Source: Bradyrhizobium diversitatis (GTDB taxonomy: Bacteria > Pseudomonadota > Alphaproteobacteria > Rhizobiales > Xanthobacteraceae). Taken from it: DNA of 64,000 bases. Location of the stretch: positions 1 through 64,000 of the forward strand of contig NZ_JACEGD010000007.1 in the NCBI RefSeq assembly GCF_016031635.1, written 5' to 3'. The position numbers were made by a program, and so were the translations under genes. Shown piece by piece: positions 57,590-64,000 of the stretch; position 1 is the first letter of the stretch, and each line of letters begins with the position of its first letter. The notes below the pieces were generated by a model that worked only from the letters and a program-made list of their open reading frames with translations, made no database searches and was not told where the DNA came from.

Positions 57590-58932
57590 GACGGCAGGGT
57601 CACGCATCGGCCGCGACCATAGTGGTTGTCGGCAACGGAACCGTTTTCATAGACGACCTCACCCCGGGCAACAGTCATCACCGGCCAACCCTTGAGAGTC
57701 CATCCTTCATAGATGCACGTGCCCTTCCCGGTATGCTTGACCGTGCGCTGTTCATCGAGGTCGACCAGCACGAGGTCGGCGTCGAAGCCGACATCGATAT
57801 GGCCCTTGCGCGGCCAGAGCCCGAAGCGTCGAGCTGGGTTGAAGGAGTTGAGCTCGACAAGCCGGTTCAACGGCAAACCGCGCTGATGGACACCGAAATG
57901 AAGCATCAGTGACAGCTCCCAGGGAAAGCTCACCACGCCGGGGAATTCGGTCCAAAGATCTTCCAGCTTCTTGGGCAGGAACGGCACGTGATCCGTCCCA
58001 AGGCTGTAGACTGAGCCGTTCATGACGCCCTGCCAAAGGCCTTCGAGTTCGTTCCGGTCGCGCAACGGCGGCGATATCTTCGCACGCATGTCGAGATCTT
58101 CGTCGTAGCACGTGCGAGTGAGGTAGTGAGGACAGGTCTCGACCGTCACGCGCACACCACGCGCCTGGGCCTCGGCGGCGAGTACCGGTCCCATGCCGAC
58201 GGAGGTATGGACCAAATGAAGCGAACAGCCGGTCTTCTCGGCAAGGAAAAGCATGCGCCGAATGGTTTCCACCTCGCACAAGGCCGGGCGGGACTCGGTG
58301 TAGGCGCCGAGATCCTGACGGCCGGTGGCCGCGATTTCCTTTTTGATCCAGGACGCGATCTGGGTGTTCTCGCAGTGCACGTTGATCACCCCGCCGGGAA
58401 CCTTCGACAAGATGCGCATCGCGGCATAGACCCAGCCGTCCGTGGCCGGCACGATGCCGATCGGATTGTCAGGCTCATAACCGAAATAGCATTTGAAGGA
58501 TTTGACGCCCGTCTTGGCGATGACCTCCGGGATCTCGGCGATATGTTCCTCGCGCTGGATCCCGAAATGAAAGCCGAAGTCGATAACCGAGTTTTCCTCG
58601 CCGATCGCTTTGCGCTCCGCGTAGAACGGCAGATAGGACTCCTTCAGATTGCGGATATAAAGAAGCGCCGTGGTCACGCCCCCTGAGGCCGCGGCGGCGG
58701 TCTCGGTGCGCATATCCTCGGCAAACGGAAACTTCACGCCCAAATGGCAGTGCGGGTCGATCAAGCCCGGCATCAACACCCGCCCCTCGGCGTCGATGGT
58801 GCGCTTGGCCTCGGGAAGGACTTCGTCAGCCCCGGTCAGGACGATCTTGCCGTCCTTCACCGCAACGCCGCCGTGGAATTCTCCGTCGTGGCGAACAACG
58901 CGCGCGTTCTTGATGACCAGATCCGCCTTCAT
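57586..58932 (-). CDS. Dihydropyrimidinase/allantoinase-like cyclic amidohydrolase
   Basis: A 448-residue amidohydrolase: KNARVVRHDGEFHGGVAVKD, the metal motif LMPGLIDPHCHLG (HxH), KSFKCYFGYEP with the lysine that is carbamylated in the family, INVHCENTQIASWI, LHLVHTSVGM and LGTDHVPFL with the last metal Asp. This set matches dihydropyrimidinases, allantoinases and dihydroorotases, which open cyclic ureides. The ATG at 58932 overlaps the upstream stop by four bases; a longer frame further upstream is an overlap shadow. The central hydrolase of the operon. Confidence 0.9.
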   Translation of the reverse strand: MKADLVIKNARVVRHDGEFHGGVAVKDGKIVLTGADEVLPEAKRTIDAEGRVLMPGLIDPHCHLGVKFPFAEDMRTETAAAASGGVTTALLYIRNLKESYLPFYAERKAIGEENSVIDFGFHFGIQREEHIAEIPEVIAKTGVKSFKCYFGYEPDNPIGIVPATDGWVYAAMRILSKVPGGVINVHCENTQIASWIKKEIAATGRQDLGAYTESRPALCEVETIRRMLFLAEKTGCSLHLVHTSVGMGPVLAAEAQARGVRVTVETCPHYLTRTCYDEDLDMRAKISPPLRDRNELEGLWQGVMNGSVYSLGTDHVPFLPKKLEDLWTEFPGVVSFPWELSLMLHFGVHQRGLPLNRLVELNSFNPARRFGLWPRKGHIDVGFDADLVLVDLDEQRTVKHTGKGTCIYEGWTLKGWPVMTVARGEVVYENGSVADNHYGRGRCVTLPS

Positions 58933-59819
58933 TGTGCTTGCTCCAGTATTGCCTCTATGCGCCGGCTGATGCCCGTCCACTGGCTGCGGCCGACGGTGAT
59001 CGGTGCACGCGCGCCCATGCCGCGGGCCCAGATGGCCTTCAGCCCAAGTTCGCCGGCAGCGTCCCGGTCGATCGTTCCGGGAGGCGCTGCGACGTCGACC
59101 AGCAGCGCGTGTTTGGGCAGCAAAGCCAGTTGATCGCGCTCGAGCAATCGTTTTGGAACGCTGCCGATAATGATGTCCATGCGATGCAGAACTGCCGGCA
59201 ATTGTTCGAGCGTCAGCGCATCGGCGCCTGTTGCGTAGGCGGCTGCGCGCTGAACCGGGTTGCGTGCAGCGACATGAACATGAGCCCCAAGCCCGACCAG
59301 CGTCTTCGTCAGAAGCGAGCCGATGGTGCCTTGGCCAACCAGGCAAACGTTGGCCTTGTGGATGGTGATCTCTGTGTTTTCGATGATCACCTTCAATACG
59401 CCCTCGACGATCGCCGGCCCCCGCAGCAGCATGAGGTCGACGTCCCATTCGTACTCGTGCAGCGCTATGCCGAGCGCCTTGCAATGGGCCTTCAGATTCT
59501 CATCCGCCCATCCGAGGATAATGTTGCCGGGCCGCCTCATGCCGGCCAACATCTCGCGCGTCGGAATGATCTTTTGTGGACACTTGGGCGCGAAAAGCGC
59601 GCCTTCCGCGCTGATGCCGGGAATCGGGAACAGGGCTATGTCGGTCCCCTTCAATGCGTCGGCTGCGTCCGCAGCATGAAAGACGCCTTCGATGCCCTCA
59701 TCAGGCCAGGGAAAGCCGTAGGCTCGAACGGCGGCTCCAGCGCTCACTGCGCAGCGAGCGATCTCCTGCTCGCGTGCGTCGCCGGCCACGACTGCGATAA
59801 CTGTGTTCTGCCAACTCAT
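58929..59819 (-). CDS. Dipicolinate-synthase-subunit-A-like NAD(P)-binding protein
   Basis: A 296-residue protein. The N-terminal domain (QNTVIAVVAGDAREQEIARC) and a Rossmann domain (VCLVGQGTIGSLLTKTLVGL, GAHVHVAARNPVQRAAAYAT, LVDVAAPPGTIDRDAAGELG, LKAIWARGMGARAPITVGRS) match DpaA/SpoVFA, which reduces or oxidises cyclic imines in spore formers. In a non-sporulating alphaproteobacterium it must have another role, perhaps oxidation/reduction of a cyclic imine or opine-like intermediate. It is coupled on both sides by ATGA overlaps. Confidence 0.8.
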   Translation of the reverse strand: MSWQNTVIAVVAGDAREQEIARCAVSAGAAVRAYGFPWPDEGIEGVFHAADAADALKGTDIALFPIPGISAEGALFAPKCPQKIIPTREMLAGMRRPGNIILGWADENLKAHCKALGIALHEYEWDVDLMLLRGPAIVEGVLKVIIENTEITIHKANVCLVGQGTIGSLLTKTLVGLGAHVHVAARNPVQRAAAYATGADALTLEQLPAVLHRMDIIIGSVPKRLLERDQLALLPKHALLVDVAAPPGTIDRDAAGELGLKAIWARGMGARAPITVGRSQWTGISRRIEAILEQAQ

Positions 59820-60904
59820 GGAGCCCTTACCTTCTCAATGAGCTGATCCCTGGACATGCCGGTGATGCCCATCGCATCGGCAGTCCGCCCACCGATCCGA
59901 TAGTCGGTTCCGACAGCGGCCTGCGCAAGGCGATAGAGCGACGCTGCGACGGGCACGTTGACGTCGGCAATCTGGGCAAACTCCAAAAAGGGAAGCAGGC
60001 CGTGACCGAAATCCTCTTTGTAATAGCGGTATTCGAGCGAATCCGGTCCCTTGATGTGGCGATTGGCCTCGCCGCCGGCGATTGCCGCGCGGTAGTCGGT
60101 CACGTCAACCACGTCATCCTCCACCGTGCCGAGCAGCTTCATCTCTTCAATCAAATTTGGCAACTCATGCCCGAACGCCCGGGCGACCGCCAAGCGCTCC
60201 TCGTCCAATTGCCGCACGACGCGGGCAACCCCGGGCGTCATGGCATCGACATAGAAAGTGAAGTTGCCACCGGTCGCCTCGACCCACGCGGCTCCCAGCA
60301 CCGCCCCGGGAGGATGCAGGACCATGTTCACGTTGGAGAGGTCGGAGGCGATCACGTCCCGAACGGGCGTGAGACCCGGGTACAATTTCGACGCGACCTC
60401 CAGCGCCTCCGCTCCTCCCTTGAGAGCGGCGGCCTTCAGTTGCTTTGCCCGGCCGCTAATGGTGACACCGTCGGGACGATATTTGCGCGCGACGTAGGTA
60501 AGGGTTGAGAACTCAACCACTGGAGGCACAGCCCGCCCGGTGCGGGAATAGGTCGCGGCAAATTCCAGCGCTCCTCCGGTGTGACCGGGATTCAGCACGA
60601 CCGGTTTGCTCCACGGCCAGCCGGCCGCGGCGAGTGCATTGGCTATGGCCGCGTGCGAGAAAGTCGGCAATACGACGACCGCCACGTCGACACCGAAGAT
60701 GGCCGACTGGAGATCTGTCGTAATCAATGTAGGCTTCGCGACCCCTTCGCCGAGCTTACCGTCGAAGGCAACGCCGCCGAGCTTGATGTGCGGCTCAAGC
60801 GTTTCGGCCGAACGCGCCCAGAAATGGACGGAGTGGCCCGCGAGAACCAATTCCGCAACCGAAGCCGCGCCCCCCGCGCCTCCTCCGAGTACTGCAACCT
60901 TCAT
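59816..60904 (-). CDS. NAD/NADP octopine/nopaline dehydrogenase-family protein
   Basis: A 362-residue protein with a Rossmann N-terminus (KVAVLGGGAGGAASVAELVL) and the opine dehydrogenase C-terminal domain: VVEFSTLTYVARKYRPDGVT, DLSNVNMVLHPPGAVLGAAW and GPDSLEYRYYKEDFGHGLLP with the catalytic-looking HP and DFGHGL segments. Family members make or break N-(carboxyalkyl) amino acids. First gene of the operon, 46 bases from operator C; GGAG lies 6 bases before the ATG. Confidence 0.88.
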   Translation of the reverse strand: MKVAVLGGGAGGAASVAELVLAGHSVHFWARSAETLEPHIKLGGVAFDGKLGEGVAKPTLITTDLQSAIFGVDVAVVVLPTFSHAAIANALAAAGWPWSKPVVLNPGHTGGALEFAATYSRTGRAVPPVVEFSTLTYVARKYRPDGVTISGRAKQLKAAALKGGAEALEVASKLYPGLTPVRDVIASDLSNVNMVLHPPGAVLGAAWVEATGGNFTFYVDAMTPGVARVVRQLDEERLAVARAFGHELPNLIEEMKLLGTVEDDVVDVTDYRAAIAGGEANRHIKGPDSLEYRYYKEDFGHGLLPFLEFAQIADVNVPVAASLYRLAQAAVGTDYRIGGRTADAMGITGMSRDQLIEKVRAP

Positions 60905-60949
60905 TCTGTTCTCCGCAGATCGAAGCGCAGCCAGCGCTGGCGAGAGATT

Positions 60950-60984
60950 TGATCACAGCTTATGATCACAGATGCGATTGTCAA
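60950..60984 (-). promoter_or_regulatory. Promoter with 19-bp palindromic operator (site C)
   Basis: TGATCACAGCTTATGATCA is at 60950-60968, followed on the minus-strand upstream side by CGCTTGACAATCG, i.e. a perfect -35 TTGACA at 60984-60979. The -10 is not clear but must overlap the palindrome. The arrangement (operator 10-11 bases from TTGACA within CGCTTGACAAT) is shared with site A. It points at the six-gene operon. Confidence 0.75.
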
Positions 60985-61034
60985 GCGAGAGAATTATCTC
61001 TGCGCCGCATGCGACCACTGCTCGGTTGGATGGG

Positions 61035-62300
61035 CTACGTTGCCAGTTGGAGCCGTTCCGTGATGCCAAGCCCGAATTCATCGGCCAGGCACTCGGCAAC
61101 CATCTCCGCTGTTGCAGCCGAAAGGGTCCAGCCGAGGTGGCCATGGCCGGTGTTGTAGAAAACGCCCGGCATCCTGCCCTTGCCGACCCGCGGCATCATG
61201 TTGGGCATCATCGGGCGCAGCCCGGCCCAGGGCACGACCCGGTTGGTGTCGACAGAGGGGAACAGCGCTCGCGTCCAGTCAACCAGTGGCTTGATGCGAT
61301 CCTGGCGTATATCGCGGTTCAAGCCGTTGAACTCTGCCGTTCCGGCGACGCGAAAGCGCGCGGCGCCCAATCGGCTGGTAACGATTTTGGCGCCGTCATC
61401 GAGCAGGCTGACCCAAGGCGCCGCTTTCTGGCTCCGCTCGTCGTCGAGGTGCACGGTGACCGAATAGCCCTTTACAGGATAGATGTTGACGCGGTCGCCG
61501 AGCATTGCCGCGAGGTCGCGGCTTGCGGAACCGGCGCATATGACGACACTGTCAGCATCAATCTCGTCGACATGCGCACCGCCTGTAGGCGCATCACGCA
61601 AATATTGGATGCGGAAAATTCCGTCCCGCGCGATCCGCCTCACGGTGGCGTCAAAGACGAAGCGCACGCCACGCCTCTCGCATGCCTTGGCGAGACCGCA
61701 AACGAACTTGTGGATGTCGCCGGTGGAATCCGAGGGGGTGTAGAAGCCCCCGAAGAAATCGCCATGCAGCGTTGGTTCGATCGACTTCACCTCTGCGGCC
61801 GTGACTGGACGACGGTCCAGTCCCCCCTCCACGAGCATGGCATTGACCTTCAGCGCGCGTTGGAAACTCTTCTTGTCCCGATAGAAGTGAAGGATGCCGC
61901 GACGCTCGTGGTCGAAGTCAATGCTCTCGCGCTCGGCAATGGCGAAGAGATGCTTGCGTGCGGCGATGGCGAGCCGTGTGGTCTCAACGGTGTTGTCTCG
62001 ATAATTCCTGATGTTGAAGATGAATTCGCCGAGCCAGGCATATTTGTGCCAGCTCGGCGCCGGATTCATGAGGAGCGGTGCATCGCGCCTCAACATCCAC
62101 TTCACCCCCTTAATGATGGTCGACCAGCTATTCCAGACCTCCGCATTGCTCGCAGAAAGCTGGCCGCCATTGGCGAACGAGGTCTCCATGGCCGCATAAC
62201 GCTGACGCTCGATCACCGTGACGGAATAGCCGCGGTTGAGAAGGGCATAGGCGGTGGTAACGCCGGTGATACCGGCGCCGATGACGACAACATGTGGCAT
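61035..62300 (-). CDS. dadA: D-amino-acid dehydrogenase-type FAD enzyme
   Basis: A 421-residue DadA-like protein: VVVIGAGITGVTTAYALLNR, GYSVTVIERQ, ETSFANGGQLSASNAEVWNS, IYPVKGYSVTVHLDDERSQK and the C-terminal NTGHGHLGWTLSAATAEMVA. It oxidises D-amino acids or N-substituted glycines at the membrane. The ATG at 62300 has GGAG about 9 bases upstream; the longer frame runs through the riboswitch. Control by a tandem glycine riboswitch suggests that the physiological substrate or product is glycine or close to it (for example sarcosine). Confidence 0.9.
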   Translation of the reverse strand: MPHVVVIGAGITGVTTAYALLNRGYSVTVIERQRYAAMETSFANGGQLSASNAEVWNSWSTIIKGVKWMLRRDAPLLMNPAPSWHKYAWLGEFIFNIRNYRDNTVETTRLAIAARKHLFAIAERESIDFDHERRGILHFYRDKKSFQRALKVNAMLVEGGLDRRPVTAAEVKSIEPTLHGDFFGGFYTPSDSTGDIHKFVCGLAKACERRGVRFVFDATVRRIARDGIFRIQYLRDAPTGGAHVDEIDADSVVICAGSASRDLAAMLGDRVNIYPVKGYSVTVHLDDERSQKAAPWVSLLDDGAKIVTSRLGAARFRVAGTAEFNGLNRDIRQDRIKPLVDWTRALFPSVDTNRVVPWAGLRPMMPNMMPRVGKGRMPGVFYNTGHGHLGWTLSAATAEMVAECLADEFGLGITERLQLAT

Positions 62301-62349
62301 TTCGTTCTCCGCGATCAAAGTTGGGAAGCGGGCCGAGGCCCGCGGCTTG

Positions 62350-62545
62350 TCCCCAATCTGTCGCTGTACCTGAGAGATTGACCGCGACGGCTTGGCCGGC
62401 ACGGCGGTCCCCTTCGGTGGGCACTCGAAGTGCCACTCTCCAGATCGTTCAGCTGCATGGTCACTTTTGCCTGAGAGTTTCCTGGGGGTTGCTCCTTCGG
62501 CGCCGGCCAATACCGTCACGACGGCGGCCGATCTCTCCCATGCAG
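62350..62545 (-). promoter_or_regulatory. Tandem glycine riboswitch upstream of dadA
   Basis: Read on the minus strand, aptamer 1 (about 62539-62465) has GGGAGAGAUCGG, GCGCCGAAGGAGCAA and AAACUCUCAGGCAAAA. Aptamer 2 (about 62443-62351) has CUGGAGAGUGGC, CCCACCGAAGGGGA, UCAAUCUCUCAGGUAC and the trailing GACAGAUUGGGG. Both carry the conserved CCGAAGG and CUCUCAGG elements. A GC-rich hairpin (GCGGGCC-UC-GGCCCGC) between the second aptamer and dadA may be the expression platform. Whether glycine turns the gene on or off cannot be read directly. Confidence 0.93.
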
Positions 62546-62601
62546 CCTGTTGAACGCGATAGGTTCTTCTGCCTTAGGCCTCCGTAACCAGAGCCGGCTC
62601 G

Positions 62602-64000
62602 TCAATTGCCGACGTCGTAAAGCGTCGTGGTCGTCTCCACGGCTTCGTCATGCAAACCAGCGCGCTCGACCGCTGCGGCAGCCAGTTGCCGCGCTTTGCG
62701 CCGAATCTCCGGCTCGTCAACGCCCTGCACCTTGCCGTCGGCATATGAGACCTTCCCATCAACCCAGGTCTGCGCGATGGAGGCTGTCGATGCCGAAAAT
62801 ATCAACGCCTGCAGTGGGTCGTGAAATGGCGTCCATTCGACGTGGTCCAGGTCGAAGAGGATGAAATCAGCCTTCTTGCCGATCTCCAGCGAGCCGATCT
62901 CGTCGTCCCACATCAGCGCTCTCGCGCCTTCGATGGTGGCCGCACGCAGCGCCTGCCTCGCGGTGAAGATATCCGGCTGCAAGCGCGCGTCCTTGAACAT
63001 GCCGGCGACCATCAGCATTTGCCGCATCAGGTTCATATTGCCCGCGGCCGACACGCCGTCGGTGCCGAGGCCGACTTTGACGCCGGCCTTTACCATCTCC
63101 GGATACTTACCAATGGCGGTCGCGCCTTTGCCGAGCTTGAACGACGAGCACGGACAGAACGCGACGCTGGCGCCCCGTTCGGCAAGCAGGCGAACCTCGT
63201 CGTCCGAAACGGCGGCACCGTGCGCGATGACGAGATTTTGGCGAATACCGCCGGCCCGGTCGATGCGAGTGATCGGCCAGCTGCCATATTTCTTCTCGCA
63301 AACTCTCGCCTCCTCGATCGAGGTGGCGAGATGGTAAGTCGTGCCGACGCCCAGCCTCTCGGCCAGTTTCACCGCTCCAACGTGGAGTTCAAGGCTGCAC
63401 GGTTCCTTGCCTTCGATATTGACCCAGCAACGGGCACGGCCGTCGAGGGCGCCGTTGTAGCGGACGACACAATCTTCGAGCACCTTGAGGGCCGCCTCGG
63501 CATTCGGGAAGAAATGATGATCAACCATTTCCTTGGTCCAGCCGCGGGGCAGCTCGGGCGGAGGATTGTCGGCAGCGTGCCGCCCGGTGATGCCGCGAAT
63601 GCCGACCTTTTCCATCGCGCGAACGACGACGCCGGGATCGTACTGCGAGCCCATATCGAGAAAACAAGTGGTGCCACAACGCAGCATCTCAGTGATGCCC
63701 AGCAGTGCGCCCCAGTATTCGTCTTCTTCGGTGATGTGAGCGTAGAATGGCTTAGCCCAGTGGAATACCCAGGCCCGGGTGTTGAGATTGTCCGGGAAGA
63801 CCGCGCGCGACAGCGTCTCCGAAAGATGAACGTGGCTGTCAACGAAGCCCGGGCAGACGCCGAGCATCTTGCCATCGATCACCTTGTCGAAATTTACCGT
63901 CTTTTGCCGCGCGGCCACCTCATCGGCCGGCCCGATATCTAAGATGCGGTCGTTTTCAATCGCGAGACTGGCGTTGCGCACGACCGTGTCGTTCTTGTCG
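62602..64000 (-). CDS. Amidohydrolase (TrzN/SsnA/8-oxoguanine-deaminase-like), 5' end cut by the window
   Basis: The frame is open to the window edge. At least 465 residues are visible, so little of the N-terminus is missing. Metal motif GVCPGFVDSHVHLSE (HxH), the mid-domain VIAHGAAVSDDEVRLLA with a metal His, and VGLGTDGVSAAGNMNLMRQM with the metal Asp mark a deaminase-type metal-dependent hydrolase of the chlorohydrolase/guanine deaminase group. It would deaminate an aromatic or cyclic amidine. It is upstream of the riboswitch-controlled dadA on the same strand and may start the same catabolic route. Confidence 0.88.
   Translation of the reverse strand, partial: DKNDTVVRNASLAIENDRILDIGPADEVAARQKTVNFDKVIDGKMLGVCPGFVDSHVHLSETLSRAVFPDNLNTRAWVFHWAKPFYAHITEEDEYWGALLGITEMLRCGTTCFLDMGSQYDPGVVVRAMEKVGIRGITGRHAADNPPPELPRGWTKEMVDHHFFPNAEAALKVLEDCVVRYNGALDGRARCWVNIEGKEPCSLELHVGAVKLAERLGVGTTYHLATSIEEARVCEKKYGSWPITRIDRAGGIRQNLVIAHGAAVSDDEVRLLAERGASVAFCPCSSFKLGKGATAIGKYPEMVKAGVKVGLGTDGVSAAGNMNLMRQMLMVAGMFKDARLQPDIFTARQALRAATIEGARALMWDDEIGSLEIGKKADFILFDLDHVEWTPFHDPLQALIFSASTASIAQTWVDGKVSYADGKVQGVDEPEIRRKARQLAAAAVERAGLHDEAVETTTTLYDVGN

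Noticed and set aside
60972..62381. 469-codon plus-strand frame opposite dadA
   Set aside because: Antisense shadow of the clearly conserved dadA gene and its riboswitch.

Overview
The window is GC-rich alphaproteobacterial DNA, most like Bradyrhizobium. The signs are small rhizobial protein families (a DUF3551 protein and several short conserved ORFs), a groESL operon preceded by a CIRCE-like element, an alkanesulfonate (ssu) cluster and many ABC-type uptake systems. Intact metabolic operons alternate with stretches of broken genes and mobile-element debris, so this is probably an accessory part of the chromosome.

Layout. 1-0.9 kb: the end of an IS5-type transposase abuts a truncated, frame-scrambled iclR gene. 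1.3-3.0 kb: an AbiE-type toxin/antitoxin pair with an inverted repeat at its promoter. 3.6-19.9 kb: a large two-armed locus. The plus arm carries SDR, accB, accC, pxpB, pxpC and a BCCP-like protein without the biotin lysine. The convergent minus arm carries SDR, aminotransferase, a four-component ABC importer, a second pxpB-pxpC pair and pxpA. An RraA-type aldolase and a LysR regulator flank the left side and a third SDR the right. It reads as uptake plus ATP/biotin-dependent carboxylation or opening of an amide-like substrate. 20-29 kb: a decayed region with an integrase remnant, a frameshifted DUF3422 gene and a tRNA-3'-end-like sequence that may be an old island junction. It also holds a soluble PAS chemoreceptor and small proteins, including a 26-residue membrane peptide.

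29.4-38 kb: a sulfonate sulfur-scavenging cluster with three SsuA-like binding proteins, two SsuD-like flavin monooxygenases, SsuB, SsuC and a flavin reductase. Remains of an acyl-CoA-dehydrogenase-like gene lie inside it. 38.4-41.9 kb: a P450 pseudogene, a GH18 chitinase-like protein and an SRAP (YedK) pseudogene. 42-44.2 kb: groES-groEL. 44.3-47.8 kb: a 55-residue conserved ORF, a PuuB-like FAD oxidoreductase and a small secreted protein.

48.3-64 kb: a catabolic island, all on the minus strand. It has an ABC importer with its own outer-membrane channel, then CobW-GTPase, RidA and a GntR regulator. Next comes a six-gene translationally coupled operon: opine-dehydrogenase-like, dipicolinate-synthase-A-like, dihydropyrimidinase-like, PhyH-like, tautomerase, and an isochorismatase-VOC fusion. 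A dadA-type dehydrogenase behind a tandem glycine riboswitch and an amidohydrolase cut by the window edge follow. Three 19-bp palindromes (53002, 55554, 60950) lie upstream of the importer, the regulator gene and the six-gene operon, and suggest one GntR regulon. The substrate is unknown. The enzyme set fits a cyclic ureide or amide whose breakdown yields glycine or an N-substituted glycine.
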